Assembly: GCA_963617275.1 (NCBI GenBank)
Contig: CAVENX010000055.1
Span: 43,096-107,095 of the forward strand
DNA length: 64,000 nucleotides
Origin: Limivicinus sp963617275
Lineage (GTDB): Bacteria; Bacillota; Clostridia; Oscillospirales; Oscillospiraceae
Reading direction: 5' to 3'
Each line of letters opens with the position of its first letter. The stretch's first letter is position 1. Below the pieces are notes generated by a model, which ran no database searches, was not told where the DNA came from, and was given only the letters and a program-made list of their open reading frames with translations. This document shows, piece after piece, positions 49,149 to 58,328 of this stretch. The position numbers and the translations under genes were made by a program.

Positions 49149-50141
49149 TCAGCCGCCGGTTGACGCCGCTGCGGCTGAGGATGAATCGGTTTCGGGAAGC
49201 TCTATCGCAAGGTAGTTGTTGATGATCTCCATAACGGTATCATCCTTAAGTATCATTGATATCTCGATGCGCCTGTTTGCGGCACGCCCTTCTGCGGTGT
49301 AGTTATCCTGCACCGGCCTTGTCGCACCGTAGCCCGCCGCGCAGAACATCTGCGCATATGCACCGAGCTTGCCGTTCTGGCTCACAAGCAGGTAGTTGAG
49401 CACGGAGTTTGCACGCGACGTGGACAAAACGCGGTTTTCCTCGTCGTTGCCTGTGCTGTCGGTGTGACCGGAGATAACGATGCTTTCAACATACTGCGCG
49501 TTTTCGCTGTCGGACAGGAACTGCATGAAGACTTCAACAAGCCTGTTGAGCAGCGGAACGCTTTCCGGCTTTATTTCCGAAGAGCCGACGTCGAAAAGAA
49601 CACTGTCTGAGAGAATGATATTGCCCGTATCGCCTATGCTGACCTTTGAGGGATCGCCCATGACCTCGGCGATCTTGTCGCGTATCTGCTCAAGGATGGA
49701 TACGCGAAGTCCCGCGATGGTCTCCATCTGCGCATGCATTGCCTTTATCTCCTCGTCGGCCTGCGTGAGGTAGAGCTTCTGCTGGTCGATAAGCGCAAGC
49801 TGCTGCTGCAATTCCTCGTTCTGACGGGCAATCTCCGTCTCCTTCTCTGTAAGGGTCATTTTTGCGCTGTCAAGATCCGAGGTCACGCTTTGCAGTTCAT
49901 CCTCCGCCGTCTGCACGTCCTGCAAGGTGAGAAGGAGCTGTGCCTGCGTGCTGTTGAGCGTGTCCTGCGTCTTTTTAAGGTCGTTGCCGGTGATAAGGTT
50001 CTGGATATACGAAATAAGCATAAGGAAGAAAAGAATGAGCGCCACGGCGGACATCATATCCGCATAGGAGGGCCAGAAGCCCTGCTCGCCGTCGGAGGAT
50101 GAGGTGAAAGAGCCGGAGCGCGCTGATGAAGCTCTCCTCAT
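49149..50141 (-). CDS. MotB/OmpA-like stator-type protein
   Basis: 330 residues. A short N-terminus, one membrane helix with the proton-carrying Asp28 in SYADMMSAVALILFF (compare YADMMT.. of MotB), a long coiled coil (about 55-140) and an OmpA-family peptidoglycan-binding domain (about 165-305: SVLFDVGSSEIKPES.., ISGHTDSTGNDEENRVLSTSRA, AAGYGATRPVQDN, NRRIEISM). A low-complexity Ser/Ala end follows. With the MotA-like gene (ATGA overlap) it should form a proton-driven, wall-anchored motor. No flagellar genes are nearby. Confidence 0.88.
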   Translation of the reverse strand: MRRASSARSGSFTSSSDGEQGFWPSYADMMSAVALILFFLMLISYIQNLITGNDLKKTQDTLNSTQAQLLLTLQDVQTAEDELQSVTSDLDSAKMTLTEKETEIARQNEELQQQLALIDQQKLYLTQADEEIKAMHAQMETIAGLRVSILEQIRDKIAEVMGDPSKVSIGDTGNIILSDSVLFDVGSSEIKPESVPLLNRLVEVFMQFLSDSENAQYVESIVISGHTDSTGNDEENRVLSTSRANSVLNYLLVSQNGKLGAYAQMFCAAGYGATRPVQDNYTAEGRAANRRIEISMILKDDTVMEIINNYLAIELPETDSSSAAAASTGG

Positions 50142-51052
50142 CTGTCACCTCTCCTCTCGATAGTACGTGCGCTCTCTCTCATTGCGGAAACTACGTCGCG
50201 CAGAGACAGATCCATTCTTTCGATAGTGCCGCGCAGGTTATAGTTGAATTCCGAAAAATCGTGCACACCATCGTTGAACTGCCCGACGGTCTGGTTGAAC
50301 GCGCCGAGATATGCACGGCTCTGATCGAGCGTTTTGTTGAGATTGTCGGTCGCCTGTGCAAGGGAAGCCTCAATGCTGTCGGCTGTCTCGTGCAGCGCGT
50401 CGATGACCGCATCGACCGCAGGATTGTCGCTGCGGGCGACGTTGGTTTTGAGCTTGGGAGCGACCGTATGATCAAGCCACAGCTCCATCTGTATCTCAAG
50501 GCGCTGACGTGCGGTCTCGGGGTTGAAGATAGCCCTGAGAATGGTGAGGATAATGGAGCAGGCGACACCGACGAGGGAGGTGTAGAACGCTACGCCCATA
50601 CCGGAAAGTGCGGACATAAGGCCGCCGCCGACGCTGTTGAGAACGCTGAGCCATTCGGATGTGTCGGTGAAGCTTATAAGCTCCGTCAGGGACGAGACGG
50701 AGAGGCTCAGACCCATGAACGTACCGAAAAGGCCGAGAGTGACGAAAAGGGAAACGGCATTGTTGAGAAAGCGTTCGCAGAGAAGCAGTCCTCTCAGACC
50801 CGTGCCGATGGCGTCGGTGATAATGGCGGGGGTGTTCACTTCCTTGCCGTTGATCTTATACGCATCCGCGTAGTCGGCGACCAGAAAGTGCAGGAACTTG
50901 CTGCTGTTCTGCGCATTGTCCGCAACAAGGCCGGAAAGCCGTCTGTATCTTGCGCAGACGTAGAAAAGCAGTACCAGCGCAAGCGCGAAAAGCGCAATGA
51001 TGATAAGTATTACTACGGAGCCCTCCATGGGCATACTGTTAAGCTTGCTCAA
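50138..51052 (-). CDS. MotA/TolQ/ExbB-like proton channel protein
   Basis: 304 residues from a TTG at 51052, fixed by AGGAGG 8 bp upstream; an earlier TTG at 51106 has no such site. Three predicted helices (about 12-35, 95-115, 145-180) with LFVTLGLFGTFMGLSLSVSSL and GMGVAFYTSLVGVACSIILTIL matching the MotA/TolQ/ExbB core, then a C-terminal coiled-coil tail of about 120 residues with many Asn/Asp-x-x-Leu heptads. It pairs with the MotB-like gene; the long cytoplasmic tail resembles ZorA-type rather than flagellar MotA proteins. Confidence 0.85.
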   Translation of the reverse strand: MSKLNSMPMEGSVVILIIIALFALALVLLFYVCARYRRLSGLVADNAQNSSKFLHFLVADYADAYKINGKEVNTPAIITDAIGTGLRGLLLCERFLNNAVSLFVTLGLFGTFMGLSLSVSSLTELISFTDTSEWLSVLNSVGGGLMSALSGMGVAFYTSLVGVACSIILTILRAIFNPETARQRLEIQMELWLDHTVAPKLKTNVARSDNPAVDAVIDALHETADSIEASLAQATDNLNKTLDQSRAYLGAFNQTVGQFNDGVHDFSEFNYNLRGTIERMDLSLRDVVSAMRESARTIERRGDR

Positions 51053-51089
51053 TTTGATATCCTCCTGAGTATAATATTGTGTGTTGCTG

Positions 51090-52643
51090 TCAGTTTGTCC
51101 CGTCAAAAAGCTCCTCTGCGCTGACGCCGTTTACGTATTGAAGCTTGTTTTTGACCGTTATGAACAATCGGCAGGCCGTGCCGATACTTGTTTTCATGTC
51201 GATATATGACGTACCGTCCGTGCGCCAGAAATAAAACTGCGTTTTTGCGGGGATTTTCACGGCGGCCTGTGTTCCGCTCCCAGTGTCGGGGTTGATGCTG
51301 ACGGTGGAAAGCTCATTCTTGCTTGTGAGTATCTGCGGGGAAGAGAGCAGATAGAAGCTGTCGCTGCTCTCCGGCATACCGTCGCTCCCGATACGGTAGG
51401 TTTTTATTCCGACCTGCGGACAGAGCAGCTTGCACAGCGTTCCCATCACGAAGCTGTCCGGATTTGTAAGCACCGTGCGTCCCTCGCAGAAGCCGCTGTA
51501 TGCGGCGGCGTGAAGGCTTGTCTCATACAGTCCGCCGACGAAGCCTGCACCGGTTTTATCGAGACGGAATATATTGATGTAACCGTAATCGTTCAGGTTT
51601 TCGCCGTCTATGAACAGATAATCCCGACCAAGTCCCGCGTGGATGACATAGCACTCGTATGCTTTAAGTCCTGTCTTTGTACTCACGGATCTTCCGTTGA
51701 CGGTTATGTTCAGCACATCGGAATAACCAAGCTCCTCGTTGTAGCTGTCGTCCACCGTGATCTCGTCGCTGACGCCGTTGAGATCGAGGTCAAAATTATA
51801 GCATTTCCCGTCGATGAGCGGGGATACATAACTTGACGGAACGTCCGCATAGCTTTGATTAAGAAGCTCCTGATAGTTATCGAATCTCAGCGAAACCGTG
51901 AGAAGCCCCGCGTCATAGTCGGTCAGCTCATAGGGGTTGAAATATACCGTTATTCCCTGATAGTCAAGCGTCCACACAAACTGAGACGGATCCTCCATAT
52001 AACGGTTCAGCCCGTCCATAAGAGCCGTGAATCTGACGTCCGGATAGCTGCCGGCAAGACCTGCCTCCAGAACATCGCGGAAAGCGGCCATGTCGTTTAC
52101 GATGTTTCTTATATCAAGCTCACGCCCCGAAACGGCGTCGCAGTTGAGAGACGAGTATGTAATATCCTCGTGATCGCCGCCGGAAAGCATGGCCGAACGG
52201 CAGAGAATACTCACCGCTCTGCTGTCGCTTCTCGGCAGGAAAACGGAAACGGTGCGGCCGTAAGGGGCAAAGTCCTCCTTATCGGCAAAATATGCGTCCA
52301 CGGCGGGGGCTGAAAGCTGCTCAAAAACCGTCTGACCGTTCTGGATGAACGCGGTGTTTACATTGTCCAGCGTCCGCTTCAGCGCGGGATATTTTTCCGC
52401 GTCGTCGGCAGAAAGCTTGAGCACCGGATATTCAACGCTGCAAACTGAAATATCGTCCTGCGTCAGATCAAGGGTCTGCGTATTTTTAAAAAAGCTCAGC
52501 GTTGAGGCAGGCTGCTTCAGCGCTTCAAGAGAAACGGCCGACTGCTCCGACGCCTCATCCTCAGGCACGTATACCGTTTTCTTTCCGCAGCCGCACAGGA
52601 TCAGCGTCAGCGCGGCAAGCAGCAGGGAGAGCGATCTTTTCAT
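51090..52643 (-). CDS. Lipoprotein with DUF3298-like domain, first gene of the MotAB unit
   Basis: 517 residues. Lipoprotein signal peptide with lipobox LILCGC (Cys19 or nearby). A DUF4163/DUF3298-like region lies at about 60-265 (YPVLKLSADDAEKYPALKRTLD.., YSSLNCDAVSGRELDIRNIV, VWTLDYQGITVYFNPYEL) and a second half of beta-rich character with LDLNGVSDEITVDDSYNEEL, resembling VCBS/EF-like beta propeller wording. It lies 37 bp before the MotA-like start in the same orientation. It may be the outer-face sensor or cap for the stator. Function unknown. Confidence 0.75.
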   Translation of the reverse strand: MKRSLSLLLAALTLILCGCGKKTVYVPEDEASEQSAVSLEALKQPASTLSFFKNTQTLDLTQDDISVCSVEYPVLKLSADDAEKYPALKRTLDNVNTAFIQNGQTVFEQLSAPAVDAYFADKEDFAPYGRTVSVFLPRSDSRAVSILCRSAMLSGGDHEDITYSSLNCDAVSGRELDIRNIVNDMAAFRDVLEAGLAGSYPDVRFTALMDGLNRYMEDPSQFVWTLDYQGITVYFNPYELTDYDAGLLTVSLRFDNYQELLNQSYADVPSSYVSPLIDGKCYNFDLDLNGVSDEITVDDSYNEELGYSDVLNITVNGRSVSTKTGLKAYECYVIHAGLGRDYLFIDGENLNDYGYINIFRLDKTGAGFVGGLYETSLHAAAYSGFCEGRTVLTNPDSFVMGTLCKLLCPQVGIKTYRIGSDGMPESSDSFYLLSSPQILTSKNELSTVSINPDTGSGTQAAVKIPAKTQFYFWRTDGTSYIDMKTSIGTACRLFITVKNKLQYVNGVSAEELFDGTN

Positions 52644-53023
52644 GGCTCACCTCTCTCAAAGGTTACATAATACTGTCATTAACGCTGTTATTATAGCAGA
52701 AAGAAAACCGCTTTTCCATATATATTTTTTTAATTTTTTGCCGTCGGAAAATCCGTTAAGCAGAGACCGTCGGCAGCCGCCGGAAGGTTTTGCGCGCCGT
52801 AAAATTTTTTGTTAACGAAATTTGAAACTTCGGCGGAACATTTTTGGAAGCGGCCCGTCATAGAAAACACAGCAAGCGATTGAGGCGGATCGACAGCCTG
52901 CCGCGATATGACAAACAGGAAAATAATGTTTACGAAAAATTTTCAAAAAAGGTTGTCGCAATATCGAAGCTGTGGTATGATAAAGAGGTAAATTGTAAAT
53001 AACCTCAAAGGGAGGACTTTTAT
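52644..53023. other. 380-bp divergent intergenic region
   Basis: On the left, the minus strand has TATAAT about 40 bp before the lipoprotein gene. On the right lies the plus-strand promoter at 52953-52981. The middle (52740-52940) holds GC-rich runs and AT-rich tracts with no credible gene, RNA or repeat that I recognise. Confidence 0.5.
52953..52981 (+). promoter_or_regulatory. Promoter of the Big2 surface protein gene
   Basis: TTGTCG (52953-52958), 17-bp spacer, TATGAT (52976-52981), 43 bp before the start codon. Confidence 0.7.
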
Positions 53024-54823
53024 ATGAAAACCTTAAAGAAAGTATTGGCAATCGTACTTACTCTCTGCTCGCTCACAGCTATGCTGACGGTAGGTGCGTG
53101 GGCGGCAGGCAGGATCGAAGTGCCCGCAATAAGCGGTACGGACACTGTTACCGCTGTTGTATATCCGGATACGGGTAAAGAGATATATTCGTCTCATTGG
53201 TCACTCGGACCCGAGGCATCCGGCAAGCTTGAACTGACGGATCACGATAACTATGTGAGCTCCGCCGATGCATACATCAGATCCCTTACAAATGAAGCGG
53301 GAACATACAGCGTCAAGTGCACTCTTGAATACACAGACAGTACGACCGAGGACATCATCGGAAGCGTGACCGTTTCCGCGGCGGCTATTCCCGTTACAGG
53401 CGTGACGATAGTTGATCCCACCGGTTCGTCAACCATGTATCCCGGAACGACAAGACAGCTTTCCGTCAATATTGTTCCGTCAGCTGCAACCAATAAAAAC
53501 GTTACGTGGGAATCCACGGATACGACGGTTCTTCTTGTTGACGGAAATGGCACGGTCAATGCGGTAAAGGCCGGCAATGCATCAATAATTGCAAGATCCG
53601 TCAGCGATCCGGCAGTTTTCGGACAGTATGCGATCACTGTTTCGAGCATACCTGTTGCTTCCGTAACTGTCGCACCGGCAACCGCTGATATCATGGTCGG
53701 CGGCACGGTCACTCTCAGCGCTTCTGTTCTTCCCGCAAACGCGGGCAATACCAATGTCATTTGGGGCAGCAGGAACAACGCGGTAGCTACCGTAAATAAC
53801 GGCGTTGTTACCGGCGTCAGCGCAGGCACCGTGACGATCACCGCCGCAGCGGCGGACGGCAGCGGACACAGCGCAAGCTGCACCGTTACGGTCAGCGCCC
53901 CGATCCTCGTGAATTCCATTGCATTGAGCAAGACCTCGACCGAGCTTGCGGTCGGCTCCTCCGAAACTCTGACGGTTGCCGTTGCGCCGACGAACGCCAG
54001 CAACAAGACCGTTAATTGGAGCAGCAATAATACTGCCGTTGCAGCAGTAGATAACGGGACCGTAAAAGCGGTCAGCGCGGGCACTGCTGTGATCACCGCC
54101 TCGGCGGCGGACGGCAGCGGCGTATCCGCATCCTGCACCGTTACTGTCAAAGCGTCGGCAGCAAACACCTTTACCATCTCCGAGACCGCCGTGAACCTGA
54201 CCGCGGGCAGTACCAAGCAGCTTTATACAAGGCTTGACAGCGCCGACGTCACCGCCGGTACCTCCTGGAGCAGCACCAACACCAATGTTGCCACCGTTGT
54301 GAACGGCAAAGTCACCGCAAAGAGCGCCGGTACGGCCACCATCTCCGCGATCTTTGACGTCGGCGGCACCAGATATACTGCGTACAGCACCGTTACCGTT
54401 ACCGGCTACGCAGTACAGCACCAGATTACCTACGGCAACTACTCCACCTTTGACGGCAAGAACCCTCTCTACTTCATGACGAACGATCTTGCAAGCAACT
54501 TCAAGGGCGTGGCCGTTGACGGATACACTCTCACCAACGGCAATCAGTACTATGCCACCTCTTCGCCCGACGGACACATCCTTGTGGCACTTAATCCCGC
54601 GTATCTCAAGATGCTCTCCAGCGCCAGCGCGCACACCATCCAGATCGGTTCCGCAAACGGTATCGCTCAGGGCTACTTCAAGCTCTACGGCACCTCCTAC
54701 AACATCTACGGTGTAAAAACCGGCGATGAAAGCAACCCCGGTTTGTGGGCGGCTCTCTGCTTCATGGCATTCCTTGGCGCGGCTGCGATAGTGGCCAAGA
54801 GACGCAGAGATATCCTCGGATGA
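53024..54823 (+). CDS. Surface protein with four Big2 (Ig-like) repeats and C-terminal sorting-type tail
   Basis: 599 residues. Signal peptide (MKTLKKVLAIVLTLCSLTAM.., cleavage after AWA), an N-terminal domain (about 30-120), four Big2 Ig-like repeats (about 122-208, 209-292, 293-378, 379-462) each ending in a G.v.AvsaG.a.IT pattern, a unique domain (about 463-560), then KTGDESNPGLWAALCF, a hydrophobic helix and RRRRD-type basic end. That tail is a sortase-like signal in which the usual Pro before x-TG is missing. Likely an adhesin or matrix-binding wall protein. GGGAGG precedes ATG. Confidence 0.9.
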   Translation: MKTLKKVLAIVLTLCSLTAMLTVGAWAAGRIEVPAISGTDTVTAVVYPDTGKEIYSSHWSLGPEASGKLELTDHDNYVSSADAYIRSLTNEAGTYSVKCTLEYTDSTTEDIIGSVTVSAAAIPVTGVTIVDPTGSSTMYPGTTRQLSVNIVPSAATNKNVTWESTDTTVLLVDGNGTVNAVKAGNASIIARSVSDPAVFGQYAITVSSIPVASVTVAPATADIMVGGTVTLSASVLPANAGNTNVIWGSRNNAVATVNNGVVTGVSAGTVTITAAAADGSGHSASCTVTVSAPILVNSIALSKTSTELAVGSSETLTVAVAPTNASNKTVNWSSNNTAVAAVDNGTVKAVSAGTAVITASAADGSGVSASCTVTVKASAANTFTISETAVNLTAGSTKQLYTRLDSADVTAGTSWSSTNTNVATVVNGKVTAKSAGTATISAIFDVGGTRYTAYSTVTVTGYAVQHQITYGNYSTFDGKNPLYFMTNDLASNFKGVAVDGYTLTNGNQYYATSSPDGHILVALNPAYLKMLSSASAHTIQIGSANGIAQGYFKLYGTSYNIYGVKTGDESNPGLWAALCFMAFLGAAAIVAKRRRDILG

Positions 54824-54856
54824 TCAAAACAATAACCTGATAAGATAAATCAAAAG

Positions 54857-54899
54857 CGGCGTATGCTTTGTTATGAGGCATACGCCGTTTGAATTTTTA
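54857..54899 (+). terminator. Terminator of the surface protein gene
   Basis: 10-bp stem CGGCGTATGC/GCATACGCCG (54857-54866 with 54878-54887), 11-base loop, then TTTGAATTTTT. Confidence 0.8.
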
Positions 54900-55027
54900 C
54901 TTAAATACGAACTCCGCCTCAGCTATCTTTTTTGCTCTTTCTCTGCGTCCTTTGTCTTGATAAAAAAATCTATGGCGGAGGTCAAGAGTTTTTAAGCGAG
55001 AGAGGGGCGGTTACTTATTTAAAAAAC

Positions 55028-55056
55028 TTGTTAAATTGCATACCGTGTGATAAAAT
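55028..55056 (+). promoter_or_regulatory. Promoter immediately upstream of the helicase gene
   Basis: TTGTTA (55028-55033), 17-bp spacer, TAAAAT (55051-55056). Transcription should begin near 55063, only about one base before the ATG. Confidence 0.6.
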
Positions 55057-55063
55057 TACCTTT

Positions 55064-57421
55064 ATGACTGAAAAAAATGGATTTGAAAGAGAATATATCG
55101 AACAGCGCAGGCGGTTTATCGAAAGCCGGTTTTCCAAGCTCAATGAAATGCAGTTAAAGGCGGTCATGGCCACGGAGGGGCCGTTGCTTATACTTGCAGG
55201 CGCGGGAAGCGGCAAGACCACCGTGCTTATAAACCGTATCGCAAATCTGCTGACCTTCGGCAGAGCGTCCGACAGCGATGAGCTGCCGATGTGTGCGGAT
55301 GAAAGAGCGCTTGAACTGCTCAGATCGGACAGTGAGGACGCCGTACCGTATGCCGCGCTCGACCGTGTTGAGCCGTGGCGAATCCTTGCCATCACCTTTA
55401 CCAACAAGGCAGCGGATGAGCTTAAAACACGTCTCGGAGACATGCTTGGAGATGCGGCAAACGACATATGGGCGTGTACCTTCCATTCCGCATGTGTCAG
55501 GATCCTCCGCCGCGACGCGGAGAGGTTAGGCTATCCGGCATCATTTACGATCTATGATACATCCGACAGTCAGACCGTAGCAAAGCATATTCTCAAGGAC
55601 ATGGATATTGACGAAAAACTCCTGCCGCACAAGGCGGCGCTTTCGGCGGTGAGCCGCGCAAAAGACGAAAAGATCGGTGCGGAGGAATATCTGAACCGTG
55701 CAAGGCTGTCCGGAGACATACGCTCAATAAAGCTGGGTGAGTTTTATGTTGAGTATATGCGCCGCCTCTTTGCCGCCGGAGCAATGGATTTTGATGATCT
55801 TATATACAACACGGTCGTTCTGCTTGAGCAAAACGAGGACGTCAGGGACTATTGGCAGAGAAGGTTTGAATACGTCCTTATAGACGAATATCAGGATACC
55901 AATCATCTGCAATATCTGCTTGCCTCCCTCCTTGCGGGCGGACGCGGCAATCTCTGCGTCGTCGGCGACGACGATCAGAGCATATATAAATTCCGCGGCG
56001 CAAGCATTGAAAATATTCTGAGCTTTGAGGAGCAGTACAAGGGCTGCCGTACGATACGCCTTGAGCGCAATTACCGCTCTACCGGGCATATCCTTTCTGC
56101 GGCAAACTCGGTTATCCGCCACAATACGGGGCGCAAGGGCAAGGAGCTGTGGACGAACTCCGACATGGGGGATAAGCTCAGGCTCACGGTCGCGGACAAC
56201 GAGACAGAGGAAGCAATGTGCGTTGCGGCGTCGATAATGGCTGTGCGCAGCGGCGGCGCGAATTGGCGCGACTGCGCCGTGCTCTACCGCATGAATGCGC
56301 AGTCGAACCAGCTTGAATATGCCTTCAAGCGCAGCGGTATACCTTACCGTATAATCGGCGGCACAAGGTTCTTTGACCGCGCCGAGATAAAGGACATTCT
56401 GGCGTATCTCTGCGTTATCGCCTCTCCGGACGACGATCTGCGCCTTGCGCGCATCATCAACACACCGGTGCGCGGAATCGGCGGAAAGAGCATCGAAACC
56501 GCACGTGCGATCGCGGCGGAAAGAGGATGCAGCCTCTTTTCGGTCATTTCAAACGCTGATATGTATCCCGAGCTTTCGCGTCCCGCCATCCGTATGCGGC
56601 AGTTTGCGGGGATAATAAACGACCTGAGGAGCTTTTCCGCCGGGCATACGCCGGATGAGCTTTTTGACGAGCTTATTGAAAAGAGCGGGTACATCCATGC
56701 CCTTGAGGAGAAAAATACCCTTGAGGACACGACGAGAGCCGAAAACGTCCGTGAGCTTAAAACGAGCATCATAGCCTTTATGAAGGAATCCGGCGATATG
56801 ACGCTTGACGGCTATCTTGCGAATGTCGCGCTCTATACCGATATGGACAATTACGACCCAGAGGCGGACGGCGTTATCATGATGACCATGCACTCGGCAA
56901 AGGGACTTGAGTTTCCTTACGTTTATATAGTGGGTATGGAGGAAACGATTTTCCCCGGCATAAGGGCTATCGGCGATAATGACGAGATGGAGGAGGAAAG
57001 GCGGCTATGCTATGTCGCGCTTACAAGAGCCAAGGAGCATCTTGAGCTTCTCTGCGCCCGGCAGCGTATGATTTTCGGCAAAACCAACGTGAACAGGGTC
57101 TCGCGCTTCGTCAGCGAGATAGACGATGATGATATTGAAAAGAACATACCCAAGGGATACGCTTACCGTGAAAGACCAGCACAGCAGGAGTACGCCGTCA
57201 AAGCCTCGTACAAGCCTGCCTACACCAGCGCTCCGTCTGCGGCGGCTGTGCGGACAGACTATGCTCTTGGGGATAATGTGTATCATAAGGCGTTCGGCGA
57301 GGGCGTGATAACCAAAATGTCGCCTATGGGCGGCGACTGGCTCGTGGAGATCAATTTTGTCTCCCAGGGGACAAAGAAGCTGATGCTCAGAGCCGCAGCA
57401 ATGTATATGACAAAGGAATGA
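55064..57421 (+). CDS. UvrD/PcrA-type ATP-dependent DNA helicase
   Basis: 785 residues, superfamily 1A helicase. Walker A LAGAGSGKTT (about 44-53), motif Ia ITFTNKAADELKTR, Walker B YVLIDEYQDTN, motif III GDDDQSIYKFRGA, motif IV LERNYRST, motif V TMHSAKGLEFPYVYIVG and motif VI RRLCYVALTRAKEHL. A tudor-like C-terminal piece (DNVYHKAFGEGVI..) is like PcrA. An insertion of about 30 residues after motif I (about 67-95) is unusual. ATG at 55064 has no Shine-Dalgarno and lies at the expected transcription start, so a leaderless message is likely. Confidence 0.93.
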   Translation: MTEKNGFEREYIEQRRRFIESRFSKLNEMQLKAVMATEGPLLILAGAGSGKTTVLINRIANLLTFGRASDSDELPMCADERALELLRSDSEDAVPYAALDRVEPWRILAITFTNKAADELKTRLGDMLGDAANDIWACTFHSACVRILRRDAERLGYPASFTIYDTSDSQTVAKHILKDMDIDEKLLPHKAALSAVSRAKDEKIGAEEYLNRARLSGDIRSIKLGEFYVEYMRRLFAAGAMDFDDLIYNTVVLLEQNEDVRDYWQRRFEYVLIDEYQDTNHLQYLLASLLAGGRGNLCVVGDDDQSIYKFRGASIENILSFEEQYKGCRTIRLERNYRSTGHILSAANSVIRHNTGRKGKELWTNSDMGDKLRLTVADNETEEAMCVAASIMAVRSGGANWRDCAVLYRMNAQSNQLEYAFKRSGIPYRIIGGTRFFDRAEIKDILAYLCVIASPDDDLRLARIINTPVRGIGGKSIETARAIAAERGCSLFSVISNADMYPELSRPAIRMRQFAGIINDLRSFSAGHTPDELFDELIEKSGYIHALEEKNTLEDTTRAENVRELKTSIIAFMKESGDMTLDGYLANVALYTDMDNYDPEADGVIMMTMHSAKGLEFPYVYIVGMEETIFPGIRAIGDNDEMEEERRLCYVALTRAKEHLELLCARQRMIFGKTNVNRVSRFVSEIDDDDIEKNIPKGYAYRERPAQQEYAVKASYKPAYTSAPSAAAVRTDYALGDNVYHKAFGEGVITKMSPMGGDWLVEINFVSQGTKKLMLRAAAMYMTKE

Positions 57422-57424
57422 ATT

Positions 57425-58309
57425 ATGAAAAACAGAATGGGACTGTGGGGCAGACTTGCACTGCTGGCCACGGCTGTAATATGGGGAAGCTCTTTTGTTA
57501 TCCTCAAAAATGCAATAGATGGTCTTGGAGTTATGTGGGTGCTGGCGATGAGATTTACGATCTCTGCCGTGCTTCTGCTTGCGCTTGCGGGAAAACGACT
57601 CAGAAGCATGAGCCGGGCGAGCGTCCGCGGAAGCGTGCTTATAGGCGTCTGCCTTGCGGCCGCCTATATTGTCCAGACCTACGGGCTTAAATATACTACA
57701 CCCGGCAAAAACGCTTTTCTTACCACCACATACTGCGTGATGGTGCCGTTTCTGGCGTGGCTTGTATATAAAAGAAAGCCGGGACTGCACAATGTCGCGG
57801 CGGCGGTGCTGTGCGTTGCGGGCATCGGCTTTGTAGCGCTTGACGCGGGCTTCGGTGAAGTGAATACCGGCGATGTGCTGACTATTTTCAGCGGCGTTTT
57901 CTATGCCTTACAGATAATCCTCATGGAACAGTATATTTCCGGCTGCGATTCGCTCAGCGTTTCGGCGGTGGAATTTTCGACGGCGGCCGTCATATGTCTT
58001 GTCGGGACGTTTGTCTTTGAGGGAACGCCGGTCATGCCTGCAAGCGGGCAGATCTTCGCGGTGCTTTACCTTGCGGTGATGTGTACGGCGCTGTGCTTCT
58101 TCCTTCAGGCGTGGGGCATGAAATACACTCCGTCTTCCACAGCAGCGATGATAATGACGCTTGAAGCGGTCTTTGGAACGATCTTCTCAGTTATTCTCTA
58201 CCATGAACAGGTTACGCCGCGCCTGCTTGCTGGTTTTGCGCTTATTTTTGTCGCGGTCGTGCTCTCGGAAACGGGAGCGGAGCTGCTGAAAAAGCTAAGA
58301 AAACAATGA
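57425..58309 (+). CDS. EamA/DMT-superfamily transporter
   Basis: 294 residues, ten helices as two EamA repeats. Typical elements are ATAVIWGSSFVILKNAIDGL near the N-terminus and TPSSTAAMIMTLEAVFGTIFSVILYHE near the C-terminus. Exports or imports a small metabolite; the substrate is not predictable. It starts 3 bp after the helicase stop and is probably cotranscribed. Confidence 0.9.
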   Translation: MKNRMGLWGRLALLATAVIWGSSFVILKNAIDGLGVMWVLAMRFTISAVLLLALAGKRLRSMSRASVRGSVLIGVCLAAAYIVQTYGLKYTTPGKNAFLTTTYCVMVPFLAWLVYKRKPGLHNVAAAVLCVAGIGFVALDAGFGEVNTGDVLTIFSGVFYALQIILMEQYISGCDSLSVSAVEFSTAAVICLVGTFVFEGTPVMPASGQIFAVLYLAVMCTALCFFLQAWGMKYTPSSTAAMIMTLEAVFGTIFSVILYHEQVTPRLLAGFALIFVAVVLSETGAELLKKLRKQ

Positions 58310-58328
58310 AAATGACGGGGTGAGCTGC

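Noticed and set aside
49149..51052. Complete Zorya anti-phage system
   Set aside because: ZorA/ZorB-like stator features are present, but no ZorC, ZorD or ZorE gene is found on either side; the third gene is a lipoprotein.
49149..51052. Flagellar motor motAB
   Set aside because: No flagellar or chemotaxis genes are nearby and the MotA-like tail is coiled-coil rather than the flagellar type.
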